Source: Homalodisca vitripennis (taxonomy: Eukaryota; Arthropoda; Insecta; Hemiptera; Cicadellidae). Taken from it: a stretch of 64,000 nt of DNA. Below, one piece after another: positions 1 to 11,033 of the stretch. Every line of letters starts with the position of its first letter. Within the stretch, counting starts at the first letter, position 1. The notes under the pieces were generated by a model, which saw nothing but the letters and a program-made list of their open reading frames with translations, searched no databases and had not been told where the DNA came from. The translations under genes and the position numbers were made by a program. The DNA is taken from the NCBI RefSeq assembly GCF_021130785.1, contig NC_060214.1, positions 40,345,001 through 40,409,000 of the forward strand. The letters run 5' to 3'.

Positions 1-115
1 TGTGCGAATTTAGCGGAAGCATCTCTGATCAGAATGAAGAATGAGTGCAGGTAGAAAAACTGATGCATGGCCAGGTAGCCTAAATTTTTAAAAGTAGAAC
101 AGTTAGTTAGTCTAC

Positions 116-120
<5 letters not shown>

Positions 121-174
<54 letters not shown>
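121..174. repeat. (TA)n microsatellite
   Basis: About 27 uninterrupted TA units in AT-rich DNA. Similar runs lie at 7439-7504, 16204-16222 and 63812-63832. Confidence 0.98.
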
Positions 175-176
<2 letters not shown>

Positions 177-1027
177 ATATATAGGATATAAATTCATCAG
201 CAGTTCAGTAAGCACAATGATGAAACAAAATTTTCAAATGTGATTTCAATAGTACAAGATTAATGTAAGATATCAGTTTAATGTTATTACAGTTCAGGTT
301 TATTATATACATAGGATGTGTATATTATAACCAACTATATTATATTGTAGATTTTAATGTATTACGTGTCGTAAATGTTTGAATTATTTTCCCAAATTCT
401 TAAATATTTTGGGACACTTTTCTAATCATTCTTTATCTTTATAATACTCTTCCTCGGCTTCAAGAAACATTTATACAAACAATAGACGAATTAGTCCAGC
501 CGTTTTCAAGAATAGCCTTTATCAACACATTTAGCAATTTATTTTAAAATTACTTGAATTTATTTTTAAATGGTAGATATATCCCTAGTAAAATTTAAGA
601 AAGAAACACAGAACTTGCCCTATACTGTACAAAAGGGGGTATATAATATCGATATTCACAGATTTCATCAAGACGGTGTGAATGTTTCAAGGCCAAATCC
701 AGCCAAGGCCCAAGATGGCCGACGGGACGTGCCTCGGGACAAAGGAGACCATGTAGAGTAGTAGTTTATGGTCTTGTTTCGTCACCACTGGAGACATTAA
801 TCATAATTTATGAGGGTTGCAGGTGTTCATCGGTTGCTGCTGAACAGCAAAGATTGGTCTAACACCCACTTTCGAGAACGTTAGAACTGTTATAAATGTA
901 AGAACTCCTCATTGTTTTAGTTACTACGTTTAGTTCTATCTACGTAAGACCCATTCATAAATTAAAACCTACACTAAAGTACTCATTCCAAATTAAGAAG
1001 TACATGGATTTGTTACACTTTCCGTCA
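175..1027. other. AT-rich DNA, no gene seen
   Basis: No open frame with recognisable composition. A short patch around 690-750 is more GC-rich than its surroundings, but I cannot assign it to a gene or repeat family. Confidence 0.5.
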
Positions 1028-1029
1028 TA

Positions 1030-2183
1030 CTGGGTGGTCCAAAATAACCTGACGGTTTTCGAAATTAAATAACGTTACACGAAATAACCACTTAAAATTT
1101 ATTAAAGAATATACATAGTTATGCCATTTTCATGTATGGAATATCACATCACGTAAATGTTCCCCACCAACACCCACACATGTCTGTAATGTTTTCTGAA
1201 AATTCGCCACTACTCGGCATACCATGGACTTTGGTATTGCAGCGACCTCATTTCTTATGTAGTTCTTTAAATCGGCAATGGTGTGAGGTTTCGTAACAAA
1301 CTTTACTCTTAAGGTAGCCCTACAACCAAACACAGCATACAGTGAGATCCTGAGACGGGGCAGGCCATGCGACATCGCCAAAACTCAATCATGAAGTGAG
1401 ATGATCCGGGAACAGTCTTCGTAAGAGAGTCATTGAGGCATATGCCGTGTGCTTCTGAATCATTTCAATGTACCGTTCTTTATTCACAGTAACTCTTTCA
1501 CAGTTGTGATTTTCAAAACATTAAGCCGAATAACACTAAAACGTGCAATAAACACAACACACTTTTTCAATAAATAGAAGACGTTGGTGGATTTTCCGAG
1601 AATTCTCTCTTGACCAGTAACTACAATTCCGCGTGTTAACATTACCACAAAGCTCAGAATGAGCTTCATCAGAGATATGCTGCAAAATGTTTTTAAGATT
1701 AATGAGGTGCAATCAGGGTCAGCAGGATTGAGTTTTTGTGTAAATGCTGATTTGTAGATATGAACATTCAAATTACGATGTAAATTTTAAAATTCGTTGT
1801 AAAGTCGTCTTTGAAACTTCTAATGCGGCAGATTGCTGATCGATTTGTGCTTTCCAGATGAGATACACGCACATTTTCAACATTGTTTGTAGGACGTATT
1901 GATCTTGGCCTACCGGGTGTTTCACTTTCAATGCAGAAGCACAATTTCTAAAATTGTTCACCCATCTTTTAATAGCATTCCTACAGAGAACAAACAGCTT
2001 TGCTACGAAATAACCGTTGCGTAGCAGTCATTAATAACGAAACAATGTCCACTCTTCCATGTTTACTGAAATGGCATCAGCTGTGTTTTAATTGTGAATT
2101 GTTTCAACAGTCAAGACTCTAATCATAATAACAGCGGAGAAACAGCTGTTAAAAATGTGTGTGTTAAAAACTGCACCACCCAT
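1030..2183 (-). mobile_element. IS630/mariner-type DNA transposon, decayed
   Basis: The ends carry matching inverted termini (TGGGTGGTCC at 1031-1040 against GGGTGGTGCAG reading inward from 2183). Each is bounded by a TA dinucleotide (1028-1029 and 2184-2185), the target duplication expected of the Tc1/mariner/IS630 superfamily. The interior codes on the minus strand for a broken transposase. The length of about 1.15 kb is right for a single-gene element of this type. It is not mobile in its present form. Confidence 0.8.
1133..2060 (-). pseudogene. IS630/mariner-like transposase remnant
   Basis: Read from 2060 down to 1133, three frames carry recognisable blocks. A helix-turn-helix region lies near 1960-1775. 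A central block near 1770-1480 includes the phrase SFTQKLNPADPDC. A C-terminal block ends in VGGEHLRDVIFHT at 1133. That ending, together with WPAPSPDL-like text just upstream of it, is typical of insect IS630/mariner-like transposases. Stops and frame changes separate the blocks, so there is no functional protein. The catalytic acidic triad cannot be followed across the breaks. Confidence 0.75.
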
Positions 2184-2408
2184 TAGTTAATTATTTACTC
2201 TTGGTTTTTACATTACAAATGTCTTACTAAGAAATAACTTACAACTCTACAATAGGAGTGACTGTTAATGTTTAAAAATTATTAATTTTTTTTAAGTTTT
2301 GGAAAAGAATGTTTTATTGGAAATATTTCTACATTCTTACATTCAGGTATTCACAACCTACACACGTATGATGTTGTGAATTACGTTGCATTTTTTAGTA
2401 ATGGCCAA

Positions 2409-2645
2409 GCAAGGTCGTAGCCAAAAGGTCCGGATTCCCCTCCAAATTTTTAAATTTGTCAATTAGTTTTTTAGTTAACTATTATTATTATTATTTAAAT
2501 AATTCAGGATTACTGATATGTACTGCTGAAAGATCGTTCTCAAGAAAGAAACGAGTCATCTTTCATTAAGGGAACCTTACTCTCTGTCCACTACGGGAAA
2601 ATATCAGTTGTCTGCCCCCCAAATTTTTCCTGGCTACGTTCTTAC
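2409..2645. repeat. Small hAT-like non-autonomous element
   Basis: Imperfect inverted ends: GGTCGTAGCC near 2413-2422, and GGCTACG reading the other way near 2631-2637, each followed inward by a CCCCCCAAATTTTT-like tract. No coding capacity. The ends look like hAT-type termini, but no clean 8-bp duplication could be fixed, so the class is inference. A related CTGGCTACG end appears again near 2721. Confidence 0.4.
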
Positions 2646-3120
2646 GGCCAAGGATTTCATGTTCACAAATTAAAATCGCAATTAGTTCTTAAAATAATAT
2701 TTTCTTTACATTCAGGATACATCCTGGCTACGTCTCTCCTCACAGGACGACCAGTAGTAATATAGTCAATTGTCCCGCTCTTTATTTATTGAAAATACAT
2801 GGTTATCACGAATAGCAAACTTCTTTAAATATTTTCCATTCGTACCACATCAGAATCAATCCAACACGCAAATGAGCCGTTGTTTCTCTAGTTAGGTGTC
2901 AAAGAAGGCTTCCTAGCCCTAAACCGCACGTGATAAAATAAGACATTCCCTACCTTTTACATTTTACTAATTAGCATCCTGTACACACAACCTTCATTCA
3001 TTCGCCAATAATTTCACTCGTTTACAAAAAAATACTAGTTTACATTGTAAATCCTTGTGAAGTTGAAAAGTATTTTAGGCTTGTTTTAAGAGACATGGCC
3101 ATTGGAATTTTTTTAAATAT
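2646..3120. other. No gene seen
   Basis: AT-rich sequence with a GGCTACG-type repeat end near 2720 and nothing else that I recognise. Confidence 0.4.
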
Positions 3121-3620
3121 ATTTTGGCAACTCATCAAATGAACACTTGTCTATGAGAACAAGTGTTCATAAACCATGGAACTATACCTTCCAGGTCGGT
3201 TATTTACCATTCCTCATACGAATTTATATATCTGCCAATAATCAAAACACATTTCAACACACAATACAGAGTTTGTTTCCAAAGTGTAGAGATCTTGCAG
3301 AGTGTACAAAAGTGAAATACCCTTAAACTCAAATATTAAAATTGCTCGTTCTCTTCATTTTAAACACTCGTAATTTGGTTATTTGCACAGGCACCACACA
3401 AAACAATTCTATTAAGGGTTTAAGAGGTTGTCAATCGATACATAATACGCCGTGATCAGATTCTGAGTAGGGCAGTATGTAATTAACTACTTCTACTCAT
3501 TAATGCCTGAGGATAACTCTTTGCTCAGCAATTATCCTTATGGTCATTTCATGTCAACCCTTGATCAAGGTTTATCAAGAAATTTTGAAAGGTTAACTTC
3601 TTTCAGTCTGGGGTCTGTCA
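3121..3620 (-). mobile_element. CR1-like LINE fragment, end of ORF2
   Basis: Colinear by eye with 40010-40510 of the CR1-like element further along the window. Shared landmarks include GCGTTCATAAACC-like text at 3165, CATAATACGCCGT at 3440, AATGCCTGAGG at 3502 and CCTTGATCAAGGT at 3560. It corresponds to the last part of ORF2 on the minus strand, with many substitutions and small indels. It is an old 5'-truncated and internally decayed copy without an open frame. Confidence 0.75.
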
Positions 3621-4135
3621 AAATTACGGCATAAGGCCATGTTTCAGTCCTACGCAAGGTAAAGGACCCAGCAGGGATCACTTCTGGCTGGCTTATACCT
3701 TCCAGTTGAACCTACCGCTGGGCTCAGCAAAAACCGATGTGTCACTTAAATCTGGGCAACCTTATGGATGTCCAGGAGCCACTAACCGTAAATGTTGAGT
3801 TTCTGGGGTTCAAGGGAAATTCGATAGGTCCAGTCTACTGCTGGGGATGACTGTTGGAGTTATTGGGGTTTGTTCCCTAACCTCAGAGGTTGTTGCTAGC
3901 CTCAACAAGGGTGTGCCACCCCTGCCTACTTTGACTGGAGAGGCTGGTTCAGAGCTGGCCTCCCATTCTTCCGGGGAGACATGGCTTTGAGATTTGGTTC
4001 CCTAATTATTCCTCATGGATCTCGATAGGAGGCGGCCCCTACTCAATAACCTTACCAATCCTGAATATCCTGTCACTCCGGAAGCAGCGCTAAGGTTCTT
4101 ATAGGACTAAGTGCAATTTATAAGCTTCTTGTCCT
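3621..4135. repeat. GC-richer unclassified block
   Basis: About 500 bp markedly richer in G and C than its flanks, joined directly to the CR1-like fragment. No long open frame and no motif that I can assign. The abrupt composition change suggests part of a mobile element, such as a LINE 5' or 3' region. That is inference only. Confidence 0.35.
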
Positions 4136-4547
4136 AAGAGAACAAAAAAAGAAGGTAAATTTCTTTCGAGATATTGCATTTAAATGTATTTGTTTTGTTA
4201 TTAGTGCTGTTAAAAAAATTTAAAACAATGTTGTTGAAATTAACAAATGTAAGTCATCAGCATATTGTACAACTCATCTGTGAAATAGTGATGATCCAAT
4301 GTTATTACCATATCTTGGAAAAGGAATTGGATGAATAATTCATATTGTAGTTTTACAACTATAATAATAATACAACTGATGTATACGTAATCAAAAAGGA
4401 AAAAATAAACTCATTAGCATAACATCTGATTAATTTTAACAACAAATTCTTTTAAACGCGTTTCTGTTCATAGTAAAAGTTGCCGTGAGTATAGTGGGTA
4501 ACTAAGTTACCGTATCTACTCTCCTAATTCTTGAGATGGCCCAGCAT
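4136..4547. other. No gene seen
   Basis: AT-rich sequence without recognisable coding or repeat content. Confidence 0.4.
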
Positions 4548-4665
4548 GAAACAGCAACAGTATTTTCGAAACAGTTTCGACAGCGCAACTATTTTTTTTT
4601 TTTTTTTAGTTTTTTAGTTTTTTTAGCGTCGTGAAACTTTTGCGCGATGAAACTGTTGCTACAGG
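4548..4665. repeat. Hairpin-forming short repeat
   Basis: CAGCAACAGT near 4552 and its approximate complement AAACTGTTGCT near 4649 bound a segment with a long T tract (4592-4608). The inner flanks also match imperfectly (TTTCG...CGC). It may be a small MITE. No clear target duplication was found. Confidence 0.3.
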
Positions 4666-5594
4666 AAACGAATGTATCTGTATTTTACTTTATGACAACG
4701 GGCCAACAACCTTGTGCTAGCTGTTCGCAAAATTTATTTCAAACAGGATGGTACTTTGTACATTTGTAGTAGGAAAACAAAATAGGCTACGTGATATTAC
4801 AACTTGTCGCGTTTTTGTTGGCATTGTTATTAAAATATTATAATTTCACTACACCTTTCCTTAATTCTAAACAGTTTTATGTTTGCATTCCATTATTAAT
4901 TAACATTATTCTAAAATCTCCGTCATTGGTCTTGTTTTATTTTTGTTCATTTGACTATTTTCATTTTTTATTAATATATTCTAATATTTGTAATTATTTT
5001 AATACCATTGTAACATTTGGTATTAATTGTATTGTTACGTTTGCAGTTATAAATTTATTTTATACATTTAAACTAAATGCATTAAAAAATGATTTGATAA
5101 AAACAAATATAAAACATTTTAGTTACCTATGCGGACCAGACTCAAGGGTTAGGGAGCTCGTTTTTTAAAACTACAATGAATGTTAAGCCCAACTTCGGGT
5201 CACCTTCCTCCTACGTGCAGCATCCGAAATCCGATGCCGTTGCAGACCGACTCCCGAAATCCGGAGTCATATTCGTCTGAAGGGATCCAAAAAGTCGGCG
5301 ATGAAGAACGAAGCTCAAACGAACTCTTCGCATCGTTTTGACATCTAATACTCCCAGACTTCAATAAGTAGTGCAATCTAGGTGAAGAGGTAGGCCTATA
5401 TTTTCATTGTCTTATCAGTTGTAAATTGCTGTGGGAATGTTTGAATTTTATACATCGGAAATATTTTATTAGTGAAATTTGTATGTGTCTATATTCACCT
5501 AATATGTTTTTGTCAAACTGTGTGTTTGTACGGTCGGTTTCTTTTAATAATTTTCATGAAATCAAAAGAAAATTGTAGTGGTAATTTTGTATTA
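4666..5594. other. AT-rich, then a short GC-richer patch
   Basis: 4791-5168 holds a 125-codon open frame of low-complexity, hydrophobic composition that I regard as chance. 5130-5360 is GC-richer (repeated CCGAAATCC text near 5226 and 5252) and unassigned. Nothing else is seen. Confidence 0.35.
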
Positions 5595-5760
5595 GTTTTG
5601 AAATGAAATGAAATATGCCTTTATTCAAGAGGCGGAGTTAGGGCTATTTAGCCAATAAATTATAATTGAATACGTAAATTCTAACTTTATAATGATTTTA
5701 ATTTACAAAACACACAACACTGCACGTATAATTCAGTTTAGCTCATAACGCTATATATCA
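5595..5760 (-). mobile_element. LINE 3' end fragment
   Basis: On the minus strand this reads AGCCCTAACTCCGCCTCTTG, then AATAAAGGCATATTTC, ending in short ATTTC repeats. This is the usual look of an insect CR1/jockey-type 3' end: a polyadenylation-like signal followed by a short tandem tail. The 5' part is missing. The assignment rests on layout only. Confidence 0.4.
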
Positions 5761-6240
5761 CCGTCATGATATGAGGTTAATTCTTACTACTTCTTGTGGC
5801 TTCTGGCTGTACTCGGTACTTTCAGTAACCGGGTGCAAAATTTACTCGTACTGATTTAAAATGATACGTTACAGAGTACTTCTAAAATATTCCAGTTACT
5901 GTTACTGCTAAACGAGTCCGAGTACTTTGTACCAGGAACGGCGGTAAATGTGTAAAGTATCTGTATAACCTGTACGTACCGGGCACTTTCGGTTTGCGAT
6001 GACTTGTACTCTTAGGACGACAAGTAGGCCTGCCTATCCGGTACAAAATATCTTTTGGAGTAGTCCCGATATGATCAGTAACGTCGCAGTAGTTAGAATG
6101 TTGCCAGGCTCTGAACTGTGCTAGCTTGTCATTCGTTGTCACTACGAGACAACTCCAGCTTGGGCAGTGTGACAATTTGCGCGTAAAAACGAGCAGTTGC
6201 CGGTTGCCGTAAACTAACAAAACTTGCTCAAATTAATGTG
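5761..6240. other. Unassigned sequence with many GTACT-type words
   Basis: A mixed-composition stretch with repeated GTACT and TACTCG words and a 112-codon minus-strand open frame (5882-6220). The translation resembles no family that I know. It could be a degraded repeat. Confidence 0.3.
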
Positions 6241-7437
6241 TTAAAAATTGTAAAACCTATTAGTGGTTTACAAAATTACACGCTCAATGACTAAGATCCA
6301 TGACGTGAACAATACTGAATTTTGAGGATCACCCAGTCAAGTTAAGATGGTATTTTGATAATAATTTTATTTCCATGCTATTGTAAGATTCTAAAAAAAT
6401 TACATACTTAATTACAGTACTATCGTATATATTTTGTATTCACATTTAATCATTATCAAATCACAAGTTTCCGAGTAATGGATGTTCAAAGTTGTAGTTT
6501 GTTTGAAAAGTGCAATTTCTATAGTTTTCATTTTTATATTATGGAAGTTGTTGTGTGTTTATATGTAGAAATGCAGAAATCAACAAGCAAAAATTAAAAA
6601 AAAAACTCATATTAGTGGAGCTCTAGTTTTTGATCCTAGAGTAGAAATCAGAATTTAGCTTTGGTCTTGATTTATGATTTTGTTTAATAATAACCATTTT
6701 GTTTAATATTTTGTTAATGTTATGATTAAATTTTGTTTTAGTTAAGAAGAGCTTGACGTAATCAACAAATAGATTTTTCATTTTGTATTTTTTCTTGATT
6801 TTTATTATTTTATGAATAGTTTGATATGCAAAACATGAATATTTAAATTTTATAACCCACTCAAATAAATTTTACAACGTTATTTGGAACAAGGTTAATT
6901 TTCAAATTTTTGATTCTTATACTGATGCAACTTTTGAAATATTTCGTTTTTGCTCAAAATCAAGCCTATTTACAGAGATCTACAGGATTATATTAGTAAT
7001 TCAAAACTCTGGTTACTTAGGTAAGGTAAAGGTGTTGCAAGAACTCTTTGGTGAGACTGTTGCAAACTGTGGGGCAATGGCGTTTGATCAGATTTGGCAA
7101 ATAAAAGCCGATAAAAAAGCTGAGAGATGATCAAAAATGCCAGAGTAGCAACAAGAACTAAGAAGAGGAAGCTGGAATACTGGAAGAAAAATAAGGGCTT
7201 TATTAATAGATCTGGAACTGATTATGTCTGAATAAAGATAATATTTCCTCTTTTCGCTTGATTACCCAAAAACGCAAAATTTCAAACTTTAGTTACGGGT
7301 TTCCAAAAAGTGCATATTTTCTCCACATATATCTTTAATGCCCTTTGAATGGCATACCTTAATTTACTCAATAATAACCATTAAAAAATAATAATTTCAA
7401 AAATATTCAAGGTTTTTATGTTATTCTTATTCATAAC

Positions 7438-7438
<1 letters not shown>
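6241..7438. other. AT-rich, no gene seen
   Basis: No usable open frame. A purine-rich stretch at 7100-7200 can be read as a lysine/arginine-rich peptide, but not in one frame. I do not call a gene. Confidence 0.4.

Positions 7439-7504
<66 letters not shown>
7439..7504. repeat. (TA)n microsatellite
   Basis: About 33 uninterrupted TA units. Confidence 0.98.
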
Positions 7505-7507
<3 letters not shown>

Positions 7508-7918
7508 ATTCTGAAAGTCAAAAAACTTAAATTTGAAGTATAACAGTTAGTGTCAACAAGTTTGGCTCTAATGACTACAGTAGTTTTAATAACTGGTACT
7601 GATATATGAAAATTTAACATTATGTTAAATGAGACGATAGACTCCTCTTAAACAAACTTCATATAAACTGAATTTGTTGCTGAATATTTTAATTATCCCA
7701 GTATATGCTTACTGGTGATAGGTGGTTGAGAGATTTTACTGGAAAACTTCATACACTCTAACCTCCCACTCTGCCCCCATTTTCTTATTTCAAAAGTACT
7801 AAAAAAACCATTTTACGTCGTAATGCATCAAACATTTCCTGGGACCCCTCCTACTGACCTGGGCGTGTTTCCATACCCCCAACTCAACGGTGTGCAGGAC
7901 ACCCCCTAAAGAAGATTT
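7505..7918. other. No gene seen
   Basis: AT-rich, turning C-rich near 7780-7910 as it approaches the hAT-type end at 7919-7933. The second half may be the inside of a truncated hAT-type element. Confidence 0.35.
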
Positions 7919-7933
7919 CTGGGTACGCCACTG
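7919..7933. repeat. hAT-type terminal repeat, single end
   Basis: CTGGGTACGCCACTG reads inward from its right end as CAGTGGCGTACCCAG, the common hAT-type terminus. The matching left end was not found, so this is probably one end of a truncated element lying to the left. Confidence 0.45.
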
Positions 7934-8020
7934 ACCAAAAGGTAATATCGTCTACTTTTCTTTTGTAAGACGACGCACAGATGCGTGTTAGTTTAAAGTT
8001 TTTATGAGGGTAAAGTCAAT

Positions 8021-8345
8021 AAATGCCAAAGAGTAAAGGCGTGAAACAGCTTTTCACCGTCGTAAAAAACTCAATCTGTCGCGTATTTACAAACCCTGGT
8101 GGTGGTACAAAAGTGGTCACAGCGCTTGCTCGGTTCCGGTCTGCCGAGGCGTGGCGGAGATACCCGAACTCTGGCGGGTCCGCCATTTGGTACAGGCCGT
8201 TATTGCAAACACGTGTTGTAGAAAAGCAATTAACCCTGGATCTGGCAGTTGAAATTCCTATAATGGCAGGCACTGTTTTGCTAGTGACAGGGTCGTAAAT
8301 CTTTTGTACGCCCGAGAGGCCTTCTATAATAACCAACTCTACCAA
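8021..8345. other. GC-richer block open on both strands
   Basis: A plus-strand frame (8023-8298, 91 codons) and a minus-strand frame (8016-8345, 109 codons) overlap completely in a patch that is more GC-rich than its flanks. Neither translation resembles a known family. The composition contrast suggests a repeat fragment rather than a gene. Confidence 0.3.
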
Positions 8346-8477
8346 GAAACGTTCTTTGAAGATTTTATAAAATTGTACTTATTCCAAATGCCCTCATGAG
8401 AGAAAGTTCCAAAAAATGCACATTTTCGTCAATGCATTAAAAGAATTAACTTTTACAAAAAAATCCTGGTTTATCAA

Positions 8478-9511
8478 AGTCAAATAATTTATTGCTCATA
8501 GACAAAACATTGTATAGAACACAGTTGTACTATAAACAAAGACGTACAAATTAAGGATCCATCACACAGTTAGAATTAGTCCATTTTAATCTAAGAAAGA
8601 GCTAAGGAGTATAGTAATAAGAAGCTAGGACAAGTCTCATAAATACTCATATACGAGTACTCTATTGAGTAGAGTAGCCTTTACGGCCACAAAAAACCTT
8701 TTGAAAGAAGTTGCACTTTTGCAGTCTCTTATTGTTTCAGGAAGGCTGTTGAACAATTTGGGTCCAAGGAATAGAATTTATTTTTTAAATACGCTAGTCC
8801 GGAAACAAATATGACGAGATTACTCTTGTACCTAGTTTCAAATGTGTTGCTATGAATTGAAAAATTGGAAAGATTATTAAAAGTGAACAAACATACTGAA
8901 TACATGAAAATAGAAGGTAGAGTCAACAGACAGTTTTCAGGGAAATCACCGTTACGACATCCCAACCCACAGATGATTCGAACTGCACGCTTCTGTAATT
9001 TAAACACTCTCTCAAGTGAAGACTTAGGAGAGGTTTCCCAGAACATATTGCCTTAAAAAGAGAGTAAAAGTAGCCGAAGTATACAACCAGTAAAACTTTT
9101 TGTCAAGGAAGGTGGATAAGTACCTTAGAATACAGACAACAGCTGAGTTTGTAACACAGAACGTTTATGTAATGGTTCCAATTTAAATTTGAATCGGTAC
9201 AAAGTGCCAAGAAACTAACGAAATTTGACTTCATCATGGAAATTATATTCGTGATCGTTGTATCTTTAGACTGGGCCCTTAGACGAAAATGTATTATTTT
9301 TGTTTTATCTGTATTCAAAAACAAGGAGTTTTTTTTGGAACCAAATGATAAGGTTATTCAGAACTGAGGAAAGTTTCTGGTTGAGTGCAGCTTCTGATTC
9401 AGCATTTACAACGACACTATTGAATAATTAGATCCGTAACTGAGTTCTGGAGATCGTTAAGATTAAAAAAAAATGGGGGCGATTATTGATCCCTGAGGGA
9501 CACCTTTTGTG
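8478..9511 (-). mobile_element. CR1-like LINE fragment, 3' half of reverse transcriptase
   Basis: From 9511 downwards the minus strand reads GVPQGSIIAPI, the conserved reverse-transcriptase block. A frame at 9324-9103 follows with a DKTKIIHF-like motif and a SNLNWNHYINVL-like motif. A frame at 9046-8729 carries ERVFKLQKRAVRIICGL and LDPNCSTAFLKQ. This matches the order of the CR1-like ORF2 at 39.9-42.6 kb (there SRVFKLQKRAIRTIAKL). The YxDD motif is lost between the pieces. It is a 5'-truncated copy with frame breaks. A 3' end near 8478 is inferred from an AATAATTTATTG-like tail. Confidence 0.75.
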
Positions 9512-10988
9512 ATGGAAAAAAATGGAGAGAGAGCTATCCTATACGAGTTTTTCATTTTGATACGAGTTAATGAAACATTATGTCAGCTAGAACTAGATAT
9601 TTTACGTTTAATATTAGTTAAGAGTATTGGTTTAATCGAATGTAGTTCATTTTTATTGTGCCAGTCATTAAGTGTCTCTAATGAAAATTCAAGACACAAG
9701 ACCAATTCCATAAAATAATAAATTATGGTAATTAAAATTATCATATTGCGTTGTAAAGTGAATAAGTTCCATAATTACAATTGACATACATGTCTGTAGA
9801 GTAATGAGATAATCATGACTAAACATTATTAATTATTAAGTCCACAACTGTTATTATCATATGCATTTATTTGTAAAAACGTGGACTTACTTAATTTCGT
9901 TACAATTACTCCGAAATGAATTGTGTTTCCAAACATATCCACCTATAACGGTCCAATGGCATTGGCCAACTTCTATAAATGCGAACGTCCACCATATGAA
10001 AACCTTATGATGGTTTTGGATTCTGGGGGTCATGATCGGAGAAAATCTAAAAAATCTCCCAGAAGTTCCCTTCATGAAGATTATTGGAATAGGCATATTT
10101 CTATTAAATATATTAAAAAATACTGAAACTAATAATTTACAGCTTTCTAAGGACCTGAGAAGCTTTATTTTTTAAATAGTACTATTTGAGTGTTGCTCAC
10201 TGCACTAAAAGGCTAGGTTTCGTATTTCGGCTCCATCTCAGTTACCATATATTTAATAGCAACCATTAAAACGTCAGGGTTTACACAACTAAATGCGTTG
10301 ACATTTTACAGAGCAATTAATTTTACTACCTTTTTATTAGCTTGTGAACGTTTCATACACTCCAAATTCTTGAGATCGGCATTTCTGATGACACTATGTT
10401 TAAATATACATAAAATTACCTTAGTTTACTTAATCTAACAAATCGTGACGTAATAATAGGATCTTTATTAACATGGCTAACCATGATTAATACAATTTAG
10501 CCGTTCATTGTCATCAAATACACGAAGTTTGGTATGCAATTTTGAAAGAATAGTACTGTTTTTGTTTTATGTTTCCAGAAAACAAAAAATAGCTCCGTTA
10601 TGTTAGTTTGTAAACTCCTAATTTCATTCTAAATATACGTTTCTTTGGTTTTTTGGACAAACTGAAAAGGGATGAGCTAAAAAAGTGCATACTAAGTGAT
10701 CGATCAGCTGTCTTCAAAATATAAGATACAGTCCTCAATATCTTCTTCAACGAAGATGTCTGATATTGAAATACCAAATGGGCGAAAACCTGTAAAAAGA
10801 AATATTTTTGGAGAAGAACTGTATCATGACTTACCTTAACCTTCAAAGCATACATCTGATTTTGAAGAATTGGACATGGGGTTTTCTATTCTAATCCTCA
10901 AAGATTAGAGGACAGGAAAGTCAATTTTTTCATACCACAAGTTTGATATAGACACAGACTTTATAACCTCACCAGTAACTGTTGGTCC
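9512..10988. other. AT-rich, no gene seen
   Basis: Small open frames on both strands around 9887-10126 overlap each other and show no known motif. No repeat family recognised. Confidence 0.4.
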
Positions 10989-11033
10989 CATAGGCGTATT
11001 CAGGGGGAGGGGTTGGGGGTTGTAACCCCCCCC
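10989..11033. repeat. hAT-type terminal repeat with G and C runs
   Basis: CATAGGCGTATTCAGGGGG at 10989 begins like the right-end terminus of the hAT transposon at 42665-47473 (CATAGGCGTAATTTGGGGG). It runs into G tracts that pair with the C13 run at 11025-11037. The other end was not found. Confidence 0.4.

Noticed and set aside
4791..5168. 125-codon hydrophobic plus-strand open frame
   Set aside because: Composed almost entirely of AT-rich codons (F, I, L, N, Y), no motif, and placed in AT-rich DNA. A chance frame is the simpler explanation.
5882..6220. 112-codon minus-strand open frame
   Set aside because: No family resemblance, repeated GTACT words, no supporting signals.
7100..7210. Lysine-rich protein fragment
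   Set aside because: Readable only by switching frames, with no known family.
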